NCBI RefSeq assembly: GCF_002873135.1 | Contig: NZ_MCVI01000016.1 | Span: 24,657 to 88,656, forward strand | Source: Shewanella sp. 10N.286.48.A6 | GTDB lineage: Bacteria; Pseudomonadota; Gammaproteobacteria; Enterobacterales; Shewanellaceae | Direction of reading: 5' to 3' | Length of the DNA: 64,000 nucleotides | Shown: positions 55,621 to 64,000 of the stretch, one piece after another | How the letters are laid out: every line of letters starts with the position of its first letter | Numbering within the stretch: position 1 is the stretch's first letter | Position numbers and translations under genes: made by a program | The notes under the pieces: generated by a model | The model's database searches: none | Told to the model about the DNA's origin: nothing | The model's input: the letters and a program-made list of their open reading frames with translations, nothing else

Positions 55621-56781
55621 CTATTTACTCAGCGACAACTGATAAATTGCGGCGATATTCTGCGCAGTATTCGCCAGGTTGTCATGGGCGTTAGCCAGAA
55701 TATCATCCAGTGGTGCTAATGACGGAATAATAGGAAATATCGCTGTCATGCCTTGAGCTAAAATTAGCTCGGCGCCATCACCAAAGCAGCCAGCAATGCC
55801 AATGACAGGTACGTCTTGATGTATACCTTGTTGCAGCACACCCATTGAGGTTTTACCGCCTAATGTCTGGCTGTCCATGCGTCCTTCACCTGTGATGACG
55901 AGATCGGCGTCAGCGATAGCATCTGCAAGCTTCACCGTGTCAATGACGATATCGACCCCCGGCTTTAGCTTGGCATTGAGTAGTGTCATCACCCCATAGC
56001 CCATACCGCCGGCCGCGCCTGCGCCAGGAAACTCCGCGAGCTCAGTTGTCGTTGTAAGTGAATGAGTTGCACAAACCACCTTGGCAAAGTGAGCTAATGC
56101 AGCATCAAGTTCTGTAACCATCTGCTCATCTGCGCCTTTTTGAGGACCAAAAACAGCGGATGCGCCATTAGGGCCGCATAGCGGATTATCTACATCACAG
56201 GCCACCTCAATTTTACATCGCGCCAGTAACGGGTGAGCTGATGTGTTATCAATTTTTGCAAGCTCGGTTAACCCCAAGGCGCCATAACAAATAGGCTTAT
56301 TTTGTGCTGTAAGTAAGGTAAAACCTAACGCCTGGACCATACCTGCACCGGCATCGTTTGTCGCACTGCCACCTAAACCTAAAATAATATGTTTTATACC
56401 TCGGTCTAAAGCGTCTTTTATTAATTCACCCGTGCCATAACTTGTCATTAGCATAGGGTTACGGTTAGCACGTTCCACGTAATCTAGGCCAGATGCTGCG
56501 GCCATCTCAATCACAGCGGTCGCAGTTTGAGCATCTTGATTAATGATGCCGTAATGAGCGTTTACAGGAGTGCCTTCGGGGCCTGTGACTTGCAAGCTGA
56601 TAATTTCCCCTTGGGTTGCATCAACCATAGCCTGCACCGTACCTTCGCCACCATCGGCCATCGGCACTTTACAATACTGAGCATCAGGAAATACTCGCTT
56701 AAAACCTGCTTCAATGGCATTAGCAACACCTAAGGCGCTGAGGCTTTCTTTGAAGGAGTCTGGCGCAATGACAATTTTCAT
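55621..56781 (-). CDS. Glycerate 2-kinase (GarK/GlxK family)
   Basis: The 386-residue enzyme phosphorylates D-glycerate to 2-phosphoglycerate. It begins MKIVIAPDSFKESLSALGVA and has MADGGEGTVQAMVDAT, IILGLGGSATNDAGAGMVQALG and VITGEGRMDSQTLGGK, all hallmarks of the type. AGGTAGGACACC precedes the ATG. No tartronate-semialdehyde pathway genes are adjacent in this window, so the source of glycerate is unknown. Confidence 0.93.
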   Translation of the reverse strand: MKIVIAPDSFKESLSALGVANAIEAGFKRVFPDAQYCKVPMADGGEGTVQAMVDATQGEIISLQVTGPEGTPVNAHYGIINQDAQTATAVIEMAAASGLDYVERANRNPMLMTSYGTGELIKDALDRGIKHIILGLGGSATNDAGAGMVQALGFTLLTAQNKPICYGALGLTELAKIDNTSAHPLLARCKIEVACDVDNPLCGPNGASAVFGPQKGADEQMVTELDAALAHFAKVVCATHSLTTTTELAEFPGAGAAGGMGYGVMTLLNAKLKPGVDIVIDTVKLADAIADADLVITGEGRMDSQTLGGKTSMGVLQQGIHQDVPVIGIAGCFGDGAELILAQGMTAIFPIIPSLAPLDDILANAHDNLANTAQNIAAIYQLSLSK

Positions 56782-56985
56782 AGGTGTCCTACCTGTAGTA
56801 ACTTAGTGATTGGCGTTTAAACCTGAGCTTATGAATAAATTAGCAGTAAATGCATGTTTGATAAATGCTTAAAACGAAGCAGCTATTGAAAAATTTTATT
56901 ATTGCTATTGGATAAGTGGATATTAGCCATAAAGCTGGCTTTGATAGGGGCAGGACTTGGGGATAGGACTTAGGCCAGGAGTAAA

Positions 56986-57023
56986 AATGAAAATGGGCAC
57001 TCATCTCATGATAAATGCCCACA
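56986..57023 (-). terminator. Terminator after the membrane-protein gene
   Basis: On the minus strand GTGGGCA pairs with TGCCCAT around a loop of about 15 bases, followed by a T-rich tract. The 284-base gap 56782-57065 otherwise holds no gene. Confidence 0.6.
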
Positions 57024-57065
57024 AATATATAATTCAGCTGAAAACCACCAAAGTGTAAGTGATGG

Positions 57066-57641
57066 TCAGGCGACGGAAATTTGGTTAAACAACTGGAATA
57101 GCCAATAGCCAAATAAACCGTAGCTGGTTAACAGTGTCAATATGGTCGAAAACTTTGCCACTGGCGCAATAGGCGTTTGTTTTAAGGCTAAGTGGCACAA
57201 TACAATAGAAAACAGGCTGATTGGGGCAACAATAATGCTTAAAGGCAAAATAATAATCGCCCCTGTTAGTAGTATTAACGCCGATTGCATACAAGGCACT
57301 TTTTTATTGGTTAACAACAGTGGCGCTAATGCTGCACCAAAGGCCAATAACACAGCGCCCAAATATAGAATAAATTGTGCCAAGGATTGATACTCGGCAA
57401 TAAAGCCAATTAACGCAATAAGCGGAAACACTAAGCTCAGTGTGACATGCTTTTGGCTAACACTTTTTTGCACGTATAAGCCTGCAAAATAGCAGCTAGC
57501 TTGCGCGATAGCATTAACGCAAGTAAAGGCCATTAAAGCAATGAAGATAAGAATGCTGTTATTGGTCATAACGGTTGAACTGGCGGCAAATGCCGGAAAT
57601 GCAACCATTGAGCTAAGCAGAACAATTGATGTTTTTTGCAT
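57066..57641 (-). CDS. Hypothetical multi-pass membrane protein between glxK-like gene and mtrB
   Basis: The 191-residue protein starts (Met at 57641) with a signal-like segment (KTSIVLLSSMVAFPAFAAS) followed by five to six hydrophobic helices with small loops. I do not recognise the family. The frame extends 15 codons further upstream, but the signal sequence favours 57641 even though no good ribosome site is present. It lies 206 bases after mtrB, behind the mtr terminator, so it is probably separately transcribed. Confidence 0.65.
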   Translation of the reverse strand: MQKTSIVLLSSMVAFPAFAASSTVMTNNSILIFIALMAFTCVNAIAQASCYFAGLYVQKSVSQKHVTLSLVFPLIALIGFIAEYQSLAQFILYLGAVLLAFGAALAPLLLTNKKVPCMQSALILLTGAIIILPLSIIVAPISLFSIVLCHLALKQTPIAPVAKFSTILTLLTSYGLFGYWLFQLFNQISVA

Positions 57642-57794
57642 AATAATTTGGCTATTTCTACTGTATGAAATCAAAGATAGTGGCACTAGCAGTAAATTTT
57701 AATCGACTATTAGTGTAATAGCTTTTGTTAATTTAGTAATTGCAGGTTATTTGTAGTTTATTGATAGCTACTGCACAAAACGTTAAATTTCTGG

Positions 57795-57828
57795 CAAAAA
57801 AAAGCCTGCTATATTGCGATAGCAGGCT
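57795..57828 (-). terminator. Terminator of the mtr operon
   Basis: AGCCTGCTAT pairs with ATAGCAGGCT around CGCAAT; on the minus strand T8 follows. It is about 20 bases after mtrB. Confidence 0.92.
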
Positions 57829-57846
57829 GGTATTTTTTACTTAGTT

Positions 57847-59934
57847 TTATAATTTGTAATTTACACTTAACATAATCATATGTGCTGTGTAGTCATGGCT
57901 ATTACTGCCAAAACTCATTACATTCCAAATGGTATCTGGTTGGATATCATTGGCTGCATCATTATCTAAGTACTTTTCAATTTTGTAGTCTAAACGGACA
58001 GCCATTTTGTCAGTGGCTTGGTATTGACCATATAAATTGACGTTGTGCACTTTAGCAAAGTAGTCACCGTAGTTGCCAGTAACATTTTGGCGAACTTGAG
58101 TCGTACTGTCGGATTCTGAATAGGTGTAATCTAAACCTAAACGTAAACGGCTATCCATTAAGTTGTTGTAACTTAAATTTGCACCGACAACATCGATAGT
58201 ATCTTCGATATCCGCTTCCCAAGTTGGACCTGAGAATGTACTACTACCCGCTTGTTGTGACTCAATGATTTGATAATTATAAAATGCATTTAGCATCACA
58301 TCTTTATTAAACATGTAGTTGAAATTGATATCGTAACTAGTGTCTTTCGACTCAGTTAGGCCAATTTCAGTGTCTGTATAATCATCAAGTGCGTAACGCG
58401 CGCCAAAATCGATGGCTAATGCTTCGAGAGGGCTATAGCTCACTCGCGCTTCAACCATACTACGGTCACGATCAGCAATGTAGTACTTACGTAATAAGTC
58501 GTTATTTTCTGAAGAGGTCCACTCAGACGCTTGGTAATCAGAACCATCACGGCTGCCAAAGCTACCTTTAATCCACATGTCCCATTTATCAAAACTGTTT
58601 AAACGGTAACGGGCCCAAACTGTGCTTTCTTCAGTGACTTCACGCTCTGAATAACTACGCTCATCACGGTTATAATCAACTCCTGCATCAAGCTTCATTC
58701 CGCGAGTAATGCGGTAATCTGCAGCAATCTTAGCTCTATGAGTCGTTTGATCGTATGGCGTGTTATAAGCCACTTGACCGTTGACATCATTGATGCTGAT
58801 TTGAGTCCACTCTTCGATGTTGGTGTTGTTGTCGCGATCTGAGTAGTCGTAGCTACCAGTAACACGAACTTCACGGTTGATACGCTTAGCTGCTTTTAAC
58901 GTTAAGCCGGTGATATCAACTTTGGCATCAATTGATTCCGTTGGTACGCTGTAACCATAGCCTGAGGTGACTAAATCTTGATCTTGAGTCATTTGACCAA
59001 ACATCAAACGGCCACTAAGCGCTGCGCCATTTTCATTGTATTGACCTAATAACGACACAATATGTGATTCGTTGTCAGGGTCTAATGACATATAACCACG
59101 GGTTTGAGCACCAAACGTTGGGTTAAAGGCATTGTCATAGCTTAACTGGGCATTATCATTTTTAAAGATAGAACCGTCATAGTTAAGGCTAGTGAACCAG
59201 TTAGCGCCTCTAAATTTAATACCCGCATTGATGGTATCAGTGGTGTAATCAACAGGCTCTGCAATCATCATCGATTGATTGAAAAAGCTACCCGATGCCG
59301 TTTTGGTGCCGGTTTTTTCTTCACGTTGATAATTCACATAAGTAGTGAATAGTGACTCAGTTTGATATTCAAACCCTAAACCTGCACGTTCACGTTTAAG
59401 TGATAATTCAAACGGGTTTAAGCTGTTACCAAGCTCAGTCATACCGTCAGTCGTACCTGCTGTCACCCAGCCGTCAGGCAAGGTTAAATCGTTACCACCA
59501 ATACCACTGTATGGAGACATCACGGTATTAGAGCTATAAGTAGCAATTGAGCGATAATTAAGGTTGAAGTTATATTGGCCTAATTTGCCAACATTCACAT
59601 CTAAACGGCCATTGTCTAACCCTAAATCGGTGGCTTCAACTTTAGCGCGGTAGCCCGATTTACCAATATAGTTAATATCAGCATCGACTTTAGGGGCAAA
59701 CTCATTGCTGCTACCAAATGCGTTGGCAGAGTGAATATCATCTTCGCTGTTATACGCAACGCCGACACCCACACTACCAGTTACACCAGTTTCAACCGCA
59801 CAACCTTTACAAACCCATTTATCATATTTGACTTTGTCTGTGTTGGCATTACCGACACCGTAACCATCAGCGGCCATTGCAAAGCCTGCATTGGCTACTA
59901 GCGCTAAGGTGATTAAGTTCAGTTTAAATTTCAT
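57847..59934 (-). CDS. mtrB: MtrB, outer-membrane beta-barrel porin of the Mtr conduit
   Basis: The 695-residue precursor has a signal peptide (LITLALVANAGFAMAA) and a long series of alternating beta-strands ending in a C-terminal aromatic/Leu (MIMLSVNYKL), as for outer-membrane barrels. The N-terminal CKGC pair (about residues 42-45) matches the CXXC of S. oneidensis MtrB, where the first cysteine is needed for function. MtrB sheathes MtrA in the outer membrane and docks MtrC outside. AAGGA precedes the ATG, 12 bases after mtrA. Confidence 0.96.
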   Translation of the reverse strand: MKFKLNLITLALVANAGFAMAADGYGVGNANTDKVKYDKWVCKGCAVETGVTGSVGVGVAYNSEDDIHSANAFGSSNEFAPKVDADINYIGKSGYRAKVEATDLGLDNGRLDVNVGKLGQYNFNLNYRSIATYSSNTVMSPYSGIGGNDLTLPDGWVTAGTTDGMTELGNSLNPFELSLKRERAGLGFEYQTESLFTTYVNYQREEKTGTKTASGSFFNQSMMIAEPVDYTTDTINAGIKFRGANWFTSLNYDGSIFKNDNAQLSYDNAFNPTFGAQTRGYMSLDPDNESHIVSLLGQYNENGAALSGRLMFGQMTQDQDLVTSGYGYSVPTESIDAKVDITGLTLKAAKRINREVRVTGSYDYSDRDNNTNIEEWTQISINDVNGQVAYNTPYDQTTHRAKIAADYRITRGMKLDAGVDYNRDERSYSEREVTEESTVWARYRLNSFDKWDMWIKGSFGSRDGSDYQASEWTSSENNDLLRKYYIADRDRSMVEARVSYSPLEALAIDFGARYALDDYTDTEIGLTESKDTSYDINFNYMFNKDVMLNAFYNYQIIESQQAGSSTFSGPTWEADIEDTIDVVGANLSYNNLMDSRLRLGLDYTYSESDSTTQVRQNVTGNYGDYFAKVHNVNLYGQYQATDKMAVRLDYKIEKYLDNDAANDIQPDTIWNVMSFGSNSHDYTAHMIMLSVNYKL

Positions 59935-59946
59935 AGTCGTACATCC

Positions 59947-60936
59947 TTAACGCTGAAGTAATTTGCCAGAAGGGTGGTTTGAACCATGTACTTGGCTATG
60001 ACAATTTAAACAACTGCGGCCACCAGTAAAGGCATTATCACCAACATTAGAACCCATTCCTGTGTTGCCTAAGTAAGCATTGCTAGCATGACCATCGCTG
60101 GCATGACATTGCTGACATAGCTGAGGAGCACGAGTTTTTAGCATTCCTTCGTTAACTGAACCATGTGGGTTATGACAACTTACACAGTTTTCTGTCACTG
60201 GTGCGTGTTCCCAAAGTTTTGGACCACGTTTTTCAGCATGACATGAGTAACATGTTTCATTGACACTTGGTTTAACAAGATCTGAATCAGCCATGCTGCC
60301 ATGTGGGTTGTGACAATCACTACAGGTCATTTGGTCAAACTTCATTGGATGACTTGAGCGTTTGTTCATGTCGGTTTTAACTTTAACATGACAACTAGTA
60401 CAGACTTCCATTTCAGTCTTTTTAGACAAAATAGGGTCATTTGCAGTATGAACATTATGACAAGATGCACAAGCAACATCAGCATTATCATGATGGCTAG
60501 TGTTCCAAGACATACGCTTGTCGTCTAAGTGACAGCCCATACAAACACTGTTTTGCTTTTCAGGTGCTAAGGTTGAGTTAGGGCCAAAAGCAATCATTGG
60601 CTCATTACCACCACGGTTATGCTTACCCATTGGGCCATGACACGCTTCACATTGAAGGCCAGCCATTGGGCTTTTTGATGAGTCAATTGCGCCATGAACA
60701 CCTTTAAAGATATCCATTACTTTTTCTGAACGCTTATGACACATTAAGCATGAGTCAGCGCCTTTAGGTGAATAACTACCTTCTTCGAACTTTTTATCAA
60801 GTACGGCTTCAACTTCGTTAGGTGTCATTTTTGCATCCCACTTCGACGCATAAGCCGAGTGAGACATCCCAAGCGATAGCAAAACAACTGCCATAAATGT
60901 CGGGATTAAAGTGTTTAATTTCATTTTGATTTTCAT
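59947..60936 (-). CDS. mtrA: MtrA, periplasmic decaheme c-type cytochrome
   Basis: The product has a signal peptide ([22 protein letters not shown]) and exactly ten CXXCH haem sites, from CLMCH to CLNCH. MtrA is inserted in the MtrB barrel and conducts electrons from periplasmic carriers to MtrC. I chose ATG at 60936 (MKIKMKLNT), which follows GGGAAG; the frame also has an ATG eight codons upstream without a ribosome site. Length 329 against 333 in S. oneidensis. A strong hairpin lies between mtrC and mtrA. Confidence 0.96.
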   Translation of the reverse strand: MKIKMKLNTLIPTFMAVVLLSLGMSHSAYASKWDAKMTPNEVEAVLDKKFEEGSYSPKGADSCLMCHKRSEKVMDIFKGVHGAIDSSKSPMAGLQCEACHGPMGKHNRGGNEPMIAFGPNSTLAPEKQNSVCMGCHLDDKRMSWNTSHHDNADVACASCHNVHTANDPILSKKTEMEVCTSCHVKVKTDMNKRSSHPMKFDQMTCSDCHNPHGSMADSDLVKPSVNETCYSCHAEKRGPKLWEHAPVTENCVSCHNPHGSVNEGMLKTRAPQLCQQCHASDGHASNAYLGNTGMGSNVGDNAFTGGRSCLNCHSQVHGSNHPSGKLLQR

Positions 60937-60984
60937 AGTGAGGCTTCCCAATCTATCCATGATGTTGATGTGATTTATGTAATC

Positions 60985-61010
60985 TAAGGGAGAAGCAAGC
61001 TTCTCCCTTA
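60985..61010. repeat. Intercistronic 12-bp stem between mtrC and mtrA
   Basis: TAAGGGAGAAGC and GCTTCTCCCTTA are perfectly complementary around AA. Read on the minus strand, no T run follows, so it is unlikely to be a strong terminator; an mRNA-stabilising or processing hairpin is more likely, adjusting the MtrC:MtrA ratio (inference). Confidence 0.75.
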
Positions 61011-61018
61011 AGGGTAAA

Positions 61019-63037
61019 TTACATCTTCATCGCAGTGTGATCGAAAATGGTTGGTGCGTGACAACCCATACAGAACTCAAGTTGTGCAGACGCATTGGCA
61101 TCTTCATAAGAGCCATTCACTAGGCCGCCTTGGCCTTCAGCATGCGCTTTAATTTCGTCAAAACCATGACAAGAAGCACAAGTAGCAGTGATTGGAGTGG
61201 TGTATCCCTCATTAACAAAAGGATACTCGCCATTACCTGCAGTCGCTAAAGCGCCTTTAAGCTTGAATGCATCAAGATTAAAGTCGTTATGACACTGAGC
61301 ACAATCTTTGATAATGCCTTGTTCACCGTGAATGCTATGAAGTTTCATTTCAAGTGCACCTTGGTTGAAACCTACTGCATATGAGCCATCTGGAGTATGA
61401 CAAGCAGCACAAGCATCAACACCAACAATAGGCATATCGTTAACATCTGTAGTGTGAGAAAGTTGCTCAGACATCACGAAACCAGCATGCTGTTTACCCT
61501 TGTGAATTTCAAACTCAGGGGTATGACATGATGCACATGCAGTAAAATTAACTGAATCTACATGACGCATGCTAGCGGCTGAGCCTGATAAAGTTGCAAA
61601 GGCTAAATCAGCTTTCATTGCAGTGTAGAAATTGTCATTCAACCATTTCTCACCATTGTCATTGGTATCCATGTTTTCATCGATCACGACTTTAGAACAA
61701 TCGACAAATTCGCTATTTTCAGAACACATTGACCAACCAACAAAGCTAAATGCTGTTTCGTCATCGCTTCCTGCTGTGCCAAGTTTAAGATCTGCGCTAG
61801 TGGTATATACTAACTTACCATCTTCAATAGTAGCTTTTGTGTCGTCAACAACACCGTTCATGATTGCATTAATAGAATCTTTACCGTAATAGCCCAGTGT
61901 TACATTATTGGGGCCAACGTTGGTAATAATTTCAATACGCTGAACCATTGCTGAAATGGTATTAAGGTCGACATTTTCACCGTTTGAATCTACAACTTGG
62001 ATACTGATAGTTGCATTTTGAGTTGTAGGATCTATTGCTGAGTCAACATTGATACCATATTGATCCATCAACGCTTTTTTCTCGACAAAATCACCAGTGT
62101 GAATTTCTTCAGTCCAGCTCGCGTTATGACATGCAATACAGTTTGAATTGTCAGATTGTTGTGAGTGACCTTGGCCTGCTTCGAAGTCGATGCCAGTGTG
62201 ACAACTCGAACAAGTTTCCATGGTTGGAATACGTGTCCAGTTACCCCATTCAGTTAACTCTTCTGATTCAATGTGACAGCTTTGACAGTTATCTTGAACG
62301 ATAGCGTGTGCAGTTTCGGTAGTGTTATTATCACCTTCCTCAAAGTGGTGAACATTATGCACTAAGTAACCAAAGGCAACTTCAGGTTTATCACGGTCAT
62401 CAGCAAACTCTTGGGTATGGCAAGAGGTACAGGTTTCAAGAGAAGTGTAGCTGTGTTTAATGCTTTCACCTTCAGCATGACATGCTTGACACGCTTCGGT
62501 GCTCACAACATTTTTAGTATATTTTGCGTCGTAGCCTTCACCATCGAAATCTTGAGTGAATTCAGTACGAGGAACGGTTGTAGTACCATCTAATAAAGTA
62601 CCCGCACTTGCGATTAAGTTATAACGCTGAGTAAGCTCAGGGTTAAAACCTTCAGTTTCGATTGTGAAGCTGTAAGTGCCGTTTTTATTATCGGTAAATT
62701 CGTTTTGAGAGCCAATCAACTGCCACTCAGCACTGTTACCCGCACCAGTTGCCCCAGCTGGAACAAGTTGTACGGCTTTTTTAACTTCAAAAGCGGATAA
62801 TCCGACTACTGCTTCATCATCTTCATTAGTCGCAAAAACCTTAAGCGTTGGGTTATCACCTTCATACGTTACTGAAAGGACTTCAAGCTTAAGTTGTTGA
62901 ATAGTTTCAGCTGGTTCGCCGCCTGGAAGGCCTGGGATACCATCTTTACCATCATCTCCGTCACTACCACAGCCTGTTAAGGCAACTGAAAAGCTAGCAG
63001 CAAGGAGTAAAGCAATTTTTGTATGTTTTGTGTTCAT
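61019..63037 (-). CDS. mtrC: MtrC, cell-surface decaheme c-type cytochrome lipoprotein
   Basis: The 672-residue precursor starts at 63037 (second of two ATGs, seven bases after AGGGA); the frame runs 48-49 codons further upstream without a site. A lipobox (ALTGC) is followed by [10 protein letters not shown]. There are exactly ten CXXCH sites in two sets of five (CQACH, CTSCH, CQSCH, CSSCH, CIACH; CASCH, CAACH, CAQCH, CASCH, CMGCH). A CX8C pair ([10 protein letters not shown], about residues 438-447) in the third domain matches the redox-active disulfide known from MtrC. It is the external terminus of the MtrCAB conduit. Confidence 0.95.
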   Translation of the reverse strand: MNTKHTKIALLLAASFSVALTGCGSDGDDGKDGIPGLPGGEPAETIQQLKLEVLSVTYEGDNPTLKVFATNEDDEAVVGLSAFEVKKAVQLVPAGATGAGNSAEWQLIGSQNEFTDNKNGTYSFTIETEGFNPELTQRYNLIASAGTLLDGTTTVPRTEFTQDFDGEGYDAKYTKNVVSTEACQACHAEGESIKHSYTSLETCTSCHTQEFADDRDKPEVAFGYLVHNVHHFEEGDNNTTETAHAIVQDNCQSCHIESEELTEWGNWTRIPTMETCSSCHTGIDFEAGQGHSQQSDNSNCIACHNASWTEEIHTGDFVEKKALMDQYGINVDSAIDPTTQNATISIQVVDSNGENVDLNTISAMVQRIEIITNVGPNNVTLGYYGKDSINAIMNGVVDDTKATIEDGKLVYTTSADLKLGTAGSDDETAFSFVGWSMCSENSEFVDCSKVVIDENMDTNDNGEKWLNDNFYTAMKADLAFATLSGSAASMRHVDSVNFTACASCHTPEFEIHKGKQHAGFVMSEQLSHTTDVNDMPIVGVDACAACHTPDGSYAVGFNQGALEMKLHSIHGEQGIIKDCAQCHNDFNLDAFKLKGALATAGNGEYPFVNEGYTTPITATCASCHGFDEIKAHAEGQGGLVNGSYEDANASAQLEFCMGCHAPTIFDHTAMKM

Positions 63038-63255
63038 CATATTTTCCCTAAAGAGGTAATACATTGAACTTATTGGCAGTATTTTCTGCGAAGAAGCCAC
63101 TATCATCACTAGTGGTTTCCTGTTCTCAATTAAGTCAATGTTGGAAAATGTATTCCTAGTAACTAGATTACTGCACCTAAGCAAAAAAATCTTTAAAGCT
63201 TAAGTGATTATGTGACCCTGTTCTAAGTATTCCTAAAGTGGTATTTAGAAATAAA

Positions 63256-63278
63256 AAGAGGAGACACAGTCTCCTCTT
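63256..63278 (-). terminator. Terminator between the omcA-like gene and mtrC
   Basis: AAGAGGAGAC pairs with GTCTCCTCTT around three bases; the minus strand continues TTTTTATTT. It suggests that mtrC has its own promoter in the 63038-63255 gap, although read-through is possible. Confidence 0.85.
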
Positions 63279-63288
63279 ATATTAACGA

Positions 63289-64000
63289 TTACTTATAGTT
63301 AACTGGGTGAACCGTATCGACACCAAAGGCTTTACCTTCGGCATGACAGGTTGCACAGCTTTCAGAGCCTGGAACATATTCTCCTGCCGTTCCTTGGTAA
63401 ACACCACCGTTAGCGATGAAGTGCTGTACAGCTGCTTCTTTGCCATCAGCGGTTGGCGCATGACAAGATGCACAAGCCGCTACGGTTGGTGAGTATTCAC
63501 CTTCATAACTAACAGTAGCCTTTTGATTTACCTTTGAAAGAGTCAATTGCCCCTTGTCATGACATTCCGCACAGTCAGCATACTGACCTGGATAGGTTAT
63601 GCTGTTAACTTTATCTCCAAAGCGACCTCCACGTTTATTTGCGTGGATTTGATGAGCCATTACTTTGAAATCAAAAGAACGATCAAATTCAAATTTAGGA
63701 TCAGTGGTTTTATGGTTTTGTGCCCCATTATGACAAGCAACACAGCTACCATCAGCTAGCTTAACAGCAGTATTAGGGTTCGGTGAGTGGCAACGAGCAC
63801 AACCGCTATCAGGGGTACCTGTATTTCTTGTATAAGAATGAGAGATAGAGAAATCAGCTTGCTTTTCATGGCAGTTCGCACATTTAGCTTCCGAAACGAC
63901 AACTATGCGTTGGTCAATATCGTTACCATCTTCACTGAATGATGCTTTGTTTGAACCAACATAAACGGTAAAGTTTGCGTTTGATTCATCCATTGTTTCA
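63289..64000 (-). CDS. OmcA/MtrC-family cytochrome, C-terminal part (5' end outside window)
   Basis: The frame is open to the window edge, so only the C-terminal ~236 residues are present. They contain six CXXCH sites (CANCH, CARCH, CVACH, CAECH, CASCH, CATCH) and end FGVDTVHPVNYK. Position directly upstream of mtrC is that of omcA in S. oneidensis, but some Shewanella carry the 11-haem undA there. The total haem number cannot be counted in this window, so I leave the symbol open; omcA is the first guess. Confidence 0.85.
   Translation of the reverse strand, partial: ETMDESNANFTVYVGSNKASFSEDGNDIDQRIVVVSEAKCANCHEKQADFSISHSYTRNTGTPDSGCARCHSPNPNTAVKLADGSCVACHNGAQNHKTTDPKFEFDRSFDFKVMAHQIHANKRGGRFGDKVNSITYPGQYADCAECHDKGQLTLSKVNQKATVSYEGEYSPTVAACASCHAPTADGKEAAVQHFIANGGVYQGTAGEYVPGSESCATCHAEGKAFGVDTVHPVNYK

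Noticed and set aside
56840..57112. 90-codon minus-strand frame overlapping the membrane-protein gene end
   Set aside because: Composition is random-looking and it crosses the putative terminator.
63192..63218. TGTGA-like half-sites upstream of mtrC
   Set aside because: They are not arranged as a proper CRP or FNR dyad.
1..64000. CRISPR arrays, prophage modules, rRNA operons
   Set aside because: No regularly spaced repeats, phage structural genes or rRNA sequences were seen.

Overview
The window looks like a chromosomal segment of a Shewanella species (marine Gammaproteobacteria). The main pointers are an omcA/mtrC-mtrA-mtrB extracellular electron-transfer locus at the right end, a PanP-type aspartate decarboxylase beside a glycerate kinase, a cytosolic pepsin-like protease of the shewasin type, a split-borosin methyltransferase/precursor pair, and a fused trpCF in a trpEGD(CF)BA operon. 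Species assignment is inference; no search was run.

Layout. 1-6931 (+): the end of fimV, then truA, folC, dedD, cvpA and purF. 7103-9061 (-): a stand-alone decaheme outer-membrane lipoprotein. 9465-13947: topB, an S33 peptidase (-) and gloC. 14289-18678 (+): a molybdenum-hydroxylase operon (XdhC, MocA-like, 2Fe-2S subunit, Tat-exported large subunit). 18974-24003 (+): pepsin-like protease, GNAT acetyltransferase, borosin N-methyltransferase, its small precursor, and a TPR-GGDEF diguanylate cyclase. 24149-32946 (-): xthA, yciI, yciB and the trp operon, which has a trpL leader peptide with three consecutive Trp codons and an attenuator. 33422-37423 (+): rnm, yciO, scpA, scpB, rluB. 37668-38226: a small repeat lipoprotein and tRNA-Ser(UGA).

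38227-50160 reads as an accessory block. It starts at the tRNA-Ser gene and ends at an imperfect copy of that tRNA's 3' end plus its terminator. Inside are an IS481-type element with 14-bp inverted ends, a reductase module (MDR oxidoreductase, two Old Yellow Enzymes, LysR, MFS efflux, SDR) with paired palindromic operators, a group II intron fragment, a dispersed repeat, a divergent M19 dipeptidase, a VOC protein and a SirB-like membrane protein. An unusual pair of interleaved inverted repeats lies at 49207-49260.

50384-64000: a secreted protein with secD/secF paralogues (+), then on the minus strand panP, glycerate kinase, a membrane protein, and the mtr locus. MtrC and OmcA carry electrons on the cell surface, MtrA is the periplasmic/trans-membrane decaheme wire and MtrB the porin sheath. 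omcA is cut by the window edge.

The most interesting unit is the split borosin RiPP pair at 21108-22235, particularly its precursor with a long acidic repetitive tail and its position behind a pepsin-like protease and an acetyltransferase.
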